Shown here: one piece after another, positions 1-7,270 of the stretch | Position numbering within the stretch: position 1 is the stretch's first letter | How the letters are laid out: the number at the start of each line of letters is the position of its first letter | From: Oceanirhabdus sp. W0125-5 | GTDB taxonomy: Bacteria; Bacillota; Clostridia; Clostridiales; Clostridiaceae | DNA: 64,000 nt | Reading direction: 5' to 3' | Assembly (NCBI RefSeq): GCF_027938815.1 | Contig: NZ_CP115913.1 | Coordinates: 2,452,001 to 2,516,000, forward strand | Position numbers and translations under genes: made by a program | Notes under the pieces: model-generated | What the model saw: the letters and a program-made list of their open reading frames with translations, nothing else | Told to the model about the DNA's origin: nothing | Database searches by the model: none

Positions 1-1
1 T

Positions 2-1399
2 GTTCTAGGAATAACAGAGGATATACAAAAGTATAGAGATAATGGAGTTATATGTGATTTATTTGAAGGTAATGCGCCGTATAGGCCGAGATATATTGTT
101 CCTGATTATAATAAATTCATGGAAAAGGGAAGTGAATTTTTAAAGTTACAGCCACCAACGGATATTTGGGAGGCAGTTAACAATTTGCTTATTTTATATA
201 AACATGTTCCTTCAATAACAACATTTCCTGTTTATATTGGTAATATTGATAAGTTATTAGAACCCTTTGTAAATGACGAAGAAGAGGCATATAAAGCTAT
301 AAAATTTTTTATGCTTCATATTGATAGAACAATAACAGATTCATTTTGTCATGCAAATATTGGCCCAGAAAAGACAAAAGCTGGAGAAATTATATTAAGA
401 GTTCAGAGAGAACTAGAAGTGCCTATACCAAATATTACAATAAAATATGATGAAGAAATAACACCAAATGATTTTGCTATAGATGCAATAAACACAGCAT
501 TGATAACTGCAAAACCAAGTTTTGCGAATCATAAAATGTTTACTAAAGATCTAGAGGATTATGGTATTGCAAGTTGTTATAATGGACTTAAAATTGGTGG
601 TGGAGCACATACACTTGTGAGGTTAAATTTTGGAAGACTTGTTGACTACGCTGAGAGCAAAGAGCATTTTATGAATGAATTATTTCCAGATGCTGTTGAC
701 AAGATGCTTAAGTATATTGATATGAGAATTAATTTTCTTGTTGAAGAGAGTGGTTTTTTTGATAATCATTTCTTAGTAAAAGAAGGTTTAATCAATCCAG
801 ATAATTTCACAGCGATGTTTGGAGAAGTTGGAATTGCTGATTGTGTAAATAAGTTATTGAAGTGCGAAAAATTAGAAGAAAAATTCGGTCATAGCGAAGT
901 TGCAACTGATTTTGGAGTAGAGATAATAGAGAAACTAAATAAAATGGTTAACAGTCATTACAATAAACACTGTAAGTTTACTGAGGGTAAATTTATGTTA
1001 CATGCTCAAGTTGGTATAGATACAGATAATGGTATAGCACCAGGGTGTAGAATACCAATAGGAGATGAACCTGAAATATTTGAACACTTAAATGTATGTG
1101 CAAAATTCCATAAATACTTTCCATCAGGAATAGGTGATATATTTAGTTTTGATACAACGGTAAAGAAAAATCCGCAATATATTCTGGATATAATAAAGGG
1201 AAGCTTTAAGATAGGAGTAAGATATTTTTCACCTTATGCGAGTGATTGTGATGTTATTAGAATCACGGGATATTTAGTGAAAAAATCAGAAATTGAAAAA
1301 ATCGAAAAAGGTGAAGCAGTGCTAAGAGATACTACAGTTTTAGGTGCTGGAGCTGCTAAAAATCAAAGAATTCTAGAAAGAAAAACGAGAAATAAATAA
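2..1399 (+). CDS. yjjI: YjjI-family glycyl-radical enzyme, 5' end outside window
   Basis: The frame is open from the left edge; the first in-frame ATG (119) is internal because well-formed coding sequence precedes it, so 465 residues of a protein usually a little over 500 are visible. Seen: a Cys in an ASCYNG context followed by GGGAH, and a C-terminal RITGYL segment, which should carry the glycyl-radical Gly. Glycyl-radical enzymes use such a Cys/Gly pair for anaerobic radical chemistry in the cytoplasm; the substrate of this family is unknown to me. The next gene starts 3 bases after the stop and is the matching activase, which supports the call. An anaerobic ribonucleotide reductase is less likely because the expected C-terminal zinc cysteines are absent. 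Confidence 0.82.
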   Translation, partial: VLGITEDIQKYRDNGVICDLFEGNAPYRPRYIVPDYNKFMEKGSEFLKLQPPTDIWEAVNNLLILYKHVPSITTFPVYIGNIDKLLEPFVNDEEEAYKAIKFFMLHIDRTITDSFCHANIGPEKTKAGEIILRVQRELEVPIPNITIKYDEEITPNDFAIDAINTALITAKPSFANHKMFTKDLEDYGIASCYNGLKIGGGAHTLVRLNFGRLVDYAESKEHFMNELFPDAVDKMLKYIDMRINFLVEESGFFDNHFLVKEGLINPDNFTAMFGEVGIADCVNKLLKCEKLEEKFGHSEVATDFGVEIIEKLNKMVNSHYNKHCKFTEGKFMLHAQVGIDTDNGIAPGCRIPIGDEPEIFEHLNVCAKFHKYFPSGIGDIFSFDTTVKKNPQYILDIIKGSFKIGVRYFSPYASDCDVIRITGYLVKKSEIEKIEKGEAVLRDTTVLGAGAAKNQRILERKTRNK

Positions 1400-1402
1400 G
1401 GT

Positions 1403-2242
1403 ATGAAAACAGCAATAGTAAATAAAATTATTCCCTTTAGTTCTGTAGATGGACCAGGTAATAGAACAGCAATTTTTTTACAGGGGTGTAATATCAATTG
1501 TTTATATTGTCATAATCCAGAAACTATTAATGTGTGTATTAATTGTGGTGAATGTATAGAGTATTGTCCTACTGGGGCTATAAAAAGGTCAGAGAATGGA
1601 AAAGTTATATGGAATGAAAAGAAGTGTACTGATTGTGATGAGTGTATTAGAGTATGTAAAAATCTTAGTACACCCAAAGTCAGGGTAATGACTGCAGAGG
1701 AAGTAGCTCTTGAAATTAATAAGTATAAACCTTTTATACAAGGGATTACTGTATCCGGTGGTGAATGTACTCTTCAATCGGAGTTTATTACAGAGCTGTT
1801 CAGGATTACAAAAAAAATGGGACTAACTAATTTTATTGATTCTAATGGTACTGTAGCATTATGGAATAAAAAAGAACTTTTAGAAGTAACAGATAAGGTT
1901 ATGTTTGATTTAAAGGCATATGATATCAATGAACATGTCAAGCTTACTGGAGAAGGAAATGAAAATGTACTTGAAAATATAGTGAGATTAGGTGAAGTTG
2001 ATAAAATATTTGAAGTAAGAACTGTTATCGTACCAGATATACTGAATAATTCTGAAACAGTTGAGAGAACTTCAAAATTAATTGCTGGGATTAATAATAA
2101 TATAAGATATAAACTTATTAAATATAGAAAGTATGGAGTACGAAAAGATTTACAAGGTACTGAAAGTCCTTTGGATTCATACATGGAATATTTAAAAGAA
2201 GTTGCTACTCAGAATGGATGCAAAGACGTAATTATAGTTTAA
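1403..2242 (+). CDS. yjjW: YjjW-family glycyl-radical enzyme activase (radical SAM)
   Basis: 279 aa. The radical-SAM cluster motif is GCNINCLYCHNPE (CX3CX2C, about residues 29-41). It is followed by an inserted two-cluster ferredoxin segment (CINCGECIEYCP and CTDCDECIRVC, roughly residues 45-85), the architecture of pyruvate formate-lyase-activating-type enzymes that carry extra 4Fe-4S clusters. A SAM-binding segment TVSGGECTLQ follows. It would place the glycyl radical on the enzyme encoded 3 bases upstream, and the spacing implies one transcript. The family call rests on the pairing with yjjI; the exact subfamily is inferred. Confidence 0.85.
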   Translation: MKTAIVNKIIPFSSVDGPGNRTAIFLQGCNINCLYCHNPETINVCINCGECIEYCPTGAIKRSENGKVIWNEKKCTDCDECIRVCKNLSTPKVRVMTAEEVALEINKYKPFIQGITVSGGECTLQSEFITELFRITKKMGLTNFIDSNGTVALWNKKELLEVTDKVMFDLKAYDINEHVKLTGEGNENVLENIVRLGEVDKIFEVRTVIVPDILNNSETVERTSKLIAGINNNIRYKLIKYRKYGVRKDLQGTESPLDSYMEYLKEVATQNGCKDVIIV

Positions 2243-2270
2243 AAACGTAGTTGAGAGCTTTATAAGAAAA

Positions 2271-2521
2271 GAATAATGGAGAATGGATAATGTAGAATGG
2301 AGAATGATTGACATTTCTCTTCGAGAAATTTTAATCTTGTTGTTCCTTGACGATGTGTGTTTACTCGTTTCATTTAAAATGAAACCTTGTATTTGAAATA
2401 CAAAATTTTATCCTAGGATAAAATAAGTAAAAACCGATTATCCTAAAGAACAATAAGATGTAGTTTCTGCGATAGCAGAAACATCCATCGTTCTCCATTC
2501 TCTATTCTCAATTATCAATTT
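2271..2521. repeat. Dispersed palindromic repeat, copy A
   Basis: Fills the gap between yjjW and the PHP gene. The left terminus is a degenerate 7-base tandem (units like AATGGAG, AATGGAT, AATGTAG); the right terminus carries the complementary series. Inside are small hairpins: ATTTCTC/GAGAAAT near 2313, GTTTCATTT/AAATGAAAC near 2367, TTGTATTT/AAATACAA near 2387, TTTTATCC/GGATAAAA near 2406 and TTTCTGC/GCAGAAA near 2464. Similar copies occur near 42.4, 52.2, 59.2 and 63.3 kb. No coding frame is kept. Confidence 0.85.
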
Positions 2522-2528
2522 GTTTTCA

Positions 2529-2553
2529 AAAGCACGGCTTGCCGTGCTTTTTT
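2529..2553 (+). terminator. Intrinsic terminator at the end of repeat copy A
   Basis: A 10-bp perfect stem AAAGCACGGC/GCCGTGCTTT with a 2-base loop, then a T-run. It lies between the repeat and the PHP-gene ribosome binding site. Near-identical AAAGCACG/CGTGCTTT terminators occur at 35479 and 42661. Confidence 0.8.
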
Positions 2554-2568
2554 AGAGGGGTGAAACAT

Positions 2569-3360
2569 ATGATAAAAATAGATCATCACATCCATACAGA
2601 CAATTCTTTTGACAGTGTGGAAAAAGTGAAAAATATGTGTGAAAAAGCTGTGAGTGAAGGAATAGAAATAATAGGATTTGGTGAACATTTTTCAACTATT
2701 GAAAGATTACCTACATACGGTCATATGAATTTTCAAAAATATGATTATGAAATTGAATGCTGTAGAAGATTGTTTAAAGATAAACTTGAAATTTTAAAGG
2801 GTCTTGAGATATGCAGCCCTCAATTTAATATTGATAGTATATTAAAAACTGTTAAGGATGAAGGCATTGATTTTATTATAGGATCAGTTCATGATATTGA
2901 TGGGCCAAAGCTTAGAAAATATATTGAAGGAAAAAGTAATAAGGATGCATATGAAGGATACTTTAAGAAGGTTCTTGAGGTTTCAGAAAAGGGAGAATAT
3001 GATATTTTAGGACATATTGATCTATTAAAAAGATATGCATTTGAGAAGCTGGGAAACTATGAATTCTGTGATTTTAAAGGAATAATCAGTGAAATACTTA
3101 ATAATGTTATACGAAGAGGGAAAGCTATAGAAATAAATACATCGGGATTAGATTGTGGAGCTAATGAATTATTTCCAAGTATTAGAGTTCTAAAGCTTTA
3201 TAAAGAGCTGGGAGGCAAACTAATTACTATTGGTTCGGATGCTCATAGCGCAGAAAAGCTAGGGAACAATCATGAAATAGCTGTGAATGCATTAAGGGAT
3301 TTAGGATACGGAGAATATTACTATTATAAACAGAGAAAACCACAAAGAGTAGTTTTCTAA
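2569..3360 (+). CDS. PHP-domain phosphatase, histidinol-phosphatase-like
   Basis: 263 aa from ATG 2569, chosen because GAGGGG lies 7 bases upstream; the earlier in-frame ATG at 2539 lies inside a terminator hairpin. PHP metal-ligand motifs run in order: DHHIHTD near the N-terminus, FGEHF, a KGLEI glutamate, GSVHDID, LGHIDLL, EINTSGL and a C-terminal GSDAHS. The length and order match the HisK/HisJ-type histidinol phosphatases of Firmicutes, which dephosphorylate histidinol phosphate in histidine synthesis. No his genes are adjacent, so another phosphoester substrate is possible. It is a single gene, preceded by a terminator and followed by mobile-element DNA. Confidence 0.8.
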   Translation: MIKIDHHIHTDNSFDSVEKVKNMCEKAVSEGIEIIGFGEHFSTIERLPTYGHMNFQKYDYEIECCRRLFKDKLEILKGLEICSPQFNIDSILKTVKDEGIDFIIGSVHDIDGPKLRKYIEGKSNKDAYEGYFKKVLEVSEKGEYDILGHIDLLKRYAFEKLGNYEFCDFKGIISEILNNVIRRGKAIEINTSGLDCGANELFPSIRVLKLYKELGGKLITIGSDAHSAEKLGNNHEIAVNALRDLGYGEYYYYKQRKPQRVVF

Positions 3361-3520
3361 TAAAAACAAGTTCAAAGTTTTGAGTGGAGAGTTGAGAACG
3401 AATGATATTTGACTAAGTGAAATTTTAATCTTAGGATAATTAAGGGTACCTATTAAAGGCATCCTTAATTAATATTTGAATATAATCACTAATCAAGTTT
3501 GTTTTCTTATGACATGAAAC
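3361..3520. repeat. Degenerate dispersed-repeat fragment, copy C
   Basis: Immediately after the PHP gene, the sequence contains GAGTGGAGAGTTGAGA (7-base-phased terminus), a segment GAAATTTTAATCTTA matching the left arm of copy A, and near 3511 GACATGAAACGAGTAG, matching a right-arm core (ATGAAACGAGTA in copies E and F). The middle differs. It looks like a decayed copy next to the IS91-like element. Confidence 0.5.
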
Positions 3521-3533
3521 GAGTAGTATTGTA

Positions 3534-3616
3534 TTCGGAAGTTGAGCAATAACAAAACTAGCATACTTTATCAAGATGCTAGGACCAGAGAATAAATTAG
3601 GTGCTCAATTTCCGAA
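3534..3616. other. Nested inverted repeat, possible structured DNA/RNA or element end
   Basis: The outer arms TTCGGAAGTTGAGCA (3534-3548) and TGCTCAATTTCCGAA (3602-3616) pair over 15 positions with one mismatch. The inner arms CTAGCAT (3558-3564) and ATGCTAG (3576-3582) pair perfectly. It lies downstream of the transposase gene in the transposase orientation, where an IS91-type replication-origin end would be expected, but I cannot prove it belongs to the element. Confidence 0.5.
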
Positions 3617-3794
3617 ACAATTGTTGAACGAAGCCGCGTAGCAGCCTTATGGGGATTCAAAACTTATTATCCTTCTCAAAAGATCAGCTATACTTGAAAT
3701 TTTAATCAAATATATGGGCGATAGCCCTTAGATATCATACAAAGCCAAATATATGAAATATAACACTACATATTCTTCCCTTGCTTAATACAGC

Positions 3795-4997
3795 TTAATT
3801 TTTTTGTTTTTTATTCAAAGGTGGTGAGCAAATTTTAGGCTCAAGTTTTTCTTTATGATTCATTTCACCTTTTTTACAACATGGACACTTTGATAAATCA
3901 ACTCCAGTTAATTTCATTAATAGTTCTTGTACACTTAGTTTTTTCAGAAAATCGATATTCCTTTCGGAATAAACCCCTAAAAGTATTTTACATTTCTTAA
4001 GTTTTGTATTTCTGTTTCTATTACTGATAATACCGTAATGCCTTATCTTAACAAAATTATATGGCAATATATGCATTAAAAATCGTCTTATAAATTCATC
4101 AACCTTTAAAGTCATGAATTTTTGTTTATTATTATCTTTATAATCACGCCATTTAAAAGTAACTAATCCATTTTGAACATTAACAATTCTGTTATTTGAT
4201 ATTGCAACTCTATGGGTATAACGCCCAAGATATTCTAAAACAAACTCTGCACTCTTAAATGGTGCTTTTGAATAAATCACCCATTCTTTCGAATATAATT
4301 CATTTATCCAACATAGGAATATATGCTTTTGACTTAATTCTTCAATAGTATTAACTAGCTTGAATTCATTGTTATAATAAGCTTGCTTAAAATAAGCAAG
4401 AAATTTTCCTCTAAATTTTCTTGAAAGAACCTTAATAGGGATAAAAAAATCTTTCTTTGAATTAATCCATCTAGTATTATCTAACGATAATCCCCCACTT
4501 GGAACTATACAATGAATATGTGGGTGGTACATTAAATTCTGCCCCCAAGTGTGAAGTATTGTTGTGAAACCAATCTCAGCTCCTAAATATTTAGTATCTT
4601 TCGCGAGCTCCAGTAGTGTTTCTGATACAGCTTTGAAAAATAATGAGTATACTTTTTTAGAATTCACTAATGCTATCGCATTTAATTCTGATGGAATTGT
4701 AAAAACTATATGAAAATATCCTACAGGTAGAAGATCTTTTTTTCTTTCTTCAAGCCATTTTTCTTTAGCAAGACTTTGACATTTAGGACAATGTCTATTT
4801 CTACAGGAATTATAAGAAATTCTTATATGACCACAAGAATTACATTCATCAATATGCCCACCAAGAGCTGATGTACGACAGTTTTCAATAGCGCTCATAG
4901 CTTTACATTGATATAGTGGTAATTTATGATTTCTTCTATATTCCACTCCATACTCCCTAAATATATCTTGTACTTCAAACCTTGATAATCCTATCAT
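3795..4997 (-). CDS. IS91-family Y2 rolling-circle transposase
   Basis: 400 aa. The N-terminal zinc-binding region has paired cysteines (ECNSCGH, SCRNRHCPKC, about residues 50-75). The HUH-type metal site reads YHPHIHC (about residue 155), and the YLGRYTHRVAISN block (about residue 255) is characteristic of this transposase family. A late Cys pair (KCPCCKKG, about 375) is also present. It nicks single-stranded DNA for rolling-circle transposition. The start codon overlaps the stop of the upstream recombinase (TAATG), suggesting translational coupling. The length is that of an intact enzyme and no frameshift is seen. Confidence 0.9.
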   Translation of the reverse strand: MIGLSRFEVQDIFREYGVEYRRNHKLPLYQCKAMSAIENCRTSALGGHIDECNSCGHIRISYNSCRNRHCPKCQSLAKEKWLEERKKDLLPVGYFHIVFTIPSELNAIALVNSKKVYSLFFKAVSETLLELAKDTKYLGAEIGFTTILHTWGQNLMYHPHIHCIVPSGGLSLDNTRWINSKKDFFIPIKVLSRKFRGKFLAYFKQAYYNNEFKLVNTIEELSQKHIFLCWINELYSKEWVIYSKAPFKSAEFVLEYLGRYTHRVAISNNRIVNVQNGLVTFKWRDYKDNNKQKFMTLKVDEFIRRFLMHILPYNFVKIRHYGIISNRNRNTKLKKCKILLGVYSERNIDFLKKLSVQELLMKLTGVDLSKCPCCKKGEMNHKEKLEPKICSPPLNKKQKN

Positions 4998-5827
4998 TAC
5001 AAAGTATCCAAAGGACTTTCTATATTAAGCAAGTCCATTCTTCTAATATGAAGATATATAGTAGTGGAAGAAATACGAGTATGCCCTAAAAGTTTCTGAA
5101 TATAACATATATCTGTTCCAGCTTCTAATAAATGAGTAGCAAAACTATGCCTTAATGTATGAACTGAAGCTTTTTTTGTTATGCCACTTTTATTTTTGGC
5201 GTTCTCAAATATTCTTTGAACAGTTCGAACTGCTATGTGTGAATTTGGTTCTTTCCCTTCAAACAGAAAATGCTGTGGTTGATATCTCTTCCAATAAACT
5301 CTTAAAATTTCTAGATTAGTCTTAGAAAGCATAGCATATCTATCTTTTTTACCTTTACCTTTTCGTATAAGCAGTTGCATATTTTTACTATCTATATCAT
5401 CTATCCTTAGCTTAACAACCTCACTCACTCTTAAGCCTGCGGCATATACAGTCATGAGTATTGCTTTATGTTTTAAATTATCTACAGAATCAAATATTTC
5501 TTTAACTTCTTGTTTAGCTAAAACTACAGGAATCTTTTTCGCCTTCTTAGTCCTAAACACTTTCTTTACTCTCCAATCTCTTTCGAGAGTAGTCTCATAG
5601 AAAAATTTCAGTGCACTATAAATGCCATTTACTGTTCCTTCACTTAGCTTACGCTTTGTGATACAATAATGTAAGTATTCTCGAATTTGTTCATCACCAA
5701 GTAATTCTGGTGATTTATCATAAAAATCTGAGAATCGTTTTACATTTCCAACATAATACTTACAAGTTAATGGGCTGTAACCTTTAAGTTCTAAGTCCAT
5801 ATTCAATTTTAACAAATATTCTGACAT
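4997..5827 (-). CDS. Tyrosine recombinase of the IS91-like element
   Basis: 276 aa. An N-terminal SAM-like DNA-binding domain (about 1-90) is followed by a catalytic domain with Arg in AAGLRVSEV, then HTLRHSFATHLLE, LLGHTRISSTT and a terminal tyrosine in TIYLH: the R...HxxR...H...Y set of active site-specific recombinases of the XerC/D-integrase type. It is preceded on its strand by AGGAGTGTTAAG. It is co-transcribed with the Y2 transposase by overlap. Some IS91 relatives carry such an accessory recombinase; whether it resolves replication products or helps target choice is inference. Confidence 0.88.
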   Translation of the reverse strand: MSEYLLKLNMDLELKGYSPLTCKYYVGNVKRFSDFYDKSPELLGDEQIREYLHYCITKRKLSEGTVNGIYSALKFFYETTLERDWRVKKVFRTKKAKKIPVVLAKQEVKEIFDSVDNLKHKAILMTVYAAGLRVSEVVKLRIDDIDSKNMQLLIRKGKGKKDRYAMLSKTNLEILRVYWKRYQPQHFLFEGKEPNSHIAVRTVQRIFENAKNKSGITKKASVHTLRHSFATHLLEAGTDICYIQKLLGHTRISSTTIYLHIRRMDLLNIESPLDTL

Positions 5828-5891
5828 CTTAACACTCCTTTATCTTTAGTACTGTCGTTAGTTTAATGATAGATGAAGTGTTAGATATATT

Positions 5892-5920
5892 AAAGTGGTA
5901 TTTTATACAAGTACCACTTT
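5892..5920. other. Hairpin upstream of the recombinase
   Basis: The perfect arms AAAGTGGTA and TACCACTTT are separated by 11 bases, with a T-rich stretch following on the plus strand. It may be a rightward terminator or part of the element's upstream end. Confidence 0.45.
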
Positions 5921-6001
5921 ATTTTTATGCAAAACTTTAGCGATAGCTCTCGTCTGCCACCGCTGTTTATCAGCGGTTTAGTTCAACTCTTTTATTATGT
6001 C

Positions 6002-6325
6002 TTAACTACTTGGCTCTAAATAATTAACTCTTTTACCTGTTTTTATAGCATATTCTATTTCGTTTTTTGTACTTTCACCTATATATCCACCTTTATTAAT
6101 TACAAATATTTCATCAGCCATATCAATTTTTCTTTTATGCATATCATCAAGCATCATTTTGACTTCAGCAGTAATAAGGTTCTCAAATTCCCCATCAGCA
6201 TGTCCAAATAAGCCAACTGAAATGACTATATTCCCTTTCAACGATAATTCTTTCTGTACTTGTAGAAATTCGTCTTTAAACCTTGTACTACCACAAAGAG
6301 TTATTACCTTATATTTTCCTACCAT
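6002..6325 (-). CDS. Nucleoside 2-deoxyribosyltransferase-like protein
   Basis: 107 aa from the ATG at 6325, which has GAAGG 6 bases upstream; a longer in-frame start at 6418 has no ribosome binding site. The N-terminal beta-strand and loop reads ITLCGSTRF, and ADEIFVINKGGYIGEST with a following NEIEYA Glu resembles the nucleoside deoxyribosyltransferase / DUF4406 fold, which binds nucleotides through such motifs. The substrate is unknown; a role in nucleotide salvage or as a phage-type accessory gene are both possible. It lies just outside the presumed IS91-like end. Confidence 0.6.
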   Translation of the reverse strand: MVGKYKVITLCGSTRFKDEFLQVQKELSLKGNIVISVGLFGHADGEFENLITAEVKMMLDDMHKRKIDMADEIFVINKGGYIGESTKNEIEYAIKTGKRVNYLEPSS

Positions 6326-6567
6326 ATTAAACCTTCTTTCTAATTCGTATAATTTTACTATTTTGTTACACACTTTCCTAAATCCTTTATTGAACAATTC
6401 AAATATGTTATGCCTCAAGTTTTATCATTATCTAAAATTATACAAAATATTTATATGACATTCAAATATTTAACATTTACAACAGACATACAATTTCCCT
6501 TAAATCTTAAATATAGTTTAATTTAATCTTTCATGGACAATGGTTTTGATATAATTTATTGAAAAAA

Positions 6568-6706
6568 ACTTTGTACTTTAATATAATATTTTATCCCAGA
6601 TAAAATGAGTAAAAACTTCTTGTCCCAAAGACAAAAAAATGTAGCTTTTGCCCTAAAGCAAAAGCATCCATCGTTCTCCACTCTCAACTCTCCACTCTCA
6701 ACTTCT
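6568..6706. repeat. Dispersed repeat, partial copy B (right half)
   Basis: It contains the core ATTTTATCCCAGATAAAATGAGTAAA, a hairpin GCTTTTG/CAAAAGC near 6653-6666 at the position of TTTCTGC/GCAGAAA in copy A, then CATCCATCGTTCTCC and a heptad terminus of the CTCTCAA/CTCTCCA type. The left half is missing or too decayed to see. A 61-codon leftward frame here is an accident of the repeat. Confidence 0.75.
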
Positions 6707-6745
6707 TTTAAAAGTGTGGTTTGGAATTCACAATTTTCCATTGAA

Positions 6746-6786
6746 AAGAGGTGAGTTATTGTGGATAGAACAATAACTCACCTCTT
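6746..6786. other. Perfect 15-bp inverted repeat, unassigned
   Basis: The arms AAGAGGTGAGTTATT and AATAACTCACCTCTT are separated by 11 bases, with no T-run. They are followed by two near-identical direct copies of AGGTCTTAGCC / AGGTCTAAGCC (about 6788-6815). No gene is close on either side: the deoxyribosyltransferase-like gene starts 421 bases to the left and the SEC-C gene is 485 bases to the right. The function is unknown. Confidence 0.5.
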
Positions 6787-7103
6787 CAGGTCTTAGCCTA
6801 CACAGGTCTAAGCCATAGATTATGATATAAGTTTTATAAGCAAGTTATACCTTATTTATAGTATAACATATATGTGTTAATGTAGTGAAGTGAATTGGTT
6901 AAAAATTCTGATTATTTTCATTATTATTTTGTGTTAATGAGTATAATTTATTCATTCAAATAGAAAATTTTAAATAATTAAAGAAATATTTAAAAAGAAA
7001 ATCCTCTTTGGTTTAAGGTATCAATAAGAAATGGAAAAAAATAATACGTAGAGAGTGGAAATCTTCAGGATAATCTAGGGAAAGTTTGTACAATAATTGG
7101 GTT

Positions 7104-7131
7104 TTGAAATATTTTTATTATATGTTATAAT
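7104..7131 (+). promoter_or_regulatory. Putative sigma-A promoter of the SEC-C gene
   Basis: TTGAAA at 7104-7109, a 16-base spacer, then TATAAT at 7126-7131. This predicts a leader of about 130 bases before the GTG at 7271. The rest of 6816-7270 is AT-rich and shows no gene. Confidence 0.5.
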
Positions 7132-7270
7132 TCAAATGTTGTGCTTTTTTTCAACATAAAAATCATACAAAAGTTGTAATTGAAGTTAAATACTGGTAAA
7201 ATGGAAGTAGTTTACTAGTAATAATATATATTTTAGACTTAGTTATAATGATTCATAGGAGGAAAATAGG

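Larger units (their letters stand above)
3716..5977 (-). mobile_element. IS91-like element with tyrosine recombinase and Y2 transposase (ends approximate)
   Basis: Two leftward genes overlap by one base: a tyrosine recombinase followed by an IS91-family transposase. Candidate ends: a hairpin GGGC-GATA-GCCC at 3716-3727 on the downstream side; on the upstream side AGC-GATA-GCT at 5939-5948 and ACCGCTG/CAGCGGT at 5959-5977. The 8-mer GCGATAGC occurs at both sides. IS91 elements move by rolling-circle replication and leave no long inverted repeats or target duplications, so boundaries cannot be fixed from one copy. The downstream flank 3361-3715 holds repeat fragments. Confidence 0.65.

Noticed and set aside
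2271-2521. CRISPR array
   Set aside because: The repeats here are dispersed over the window, not regularly spaced, have no unique spacers, and no cas genes are present.
4997-5827. Integron integrase or prophage integrase
   Set aside because: The gene overlaps an IS91 transposase and has no attC-like sites, cassette array or phage genes around it.
6556-6741. Leftward 61-codon frame
   Set aside because: It lies inside repeat copy B, is rich in repeat-derived residues and has no ribosome binding site.
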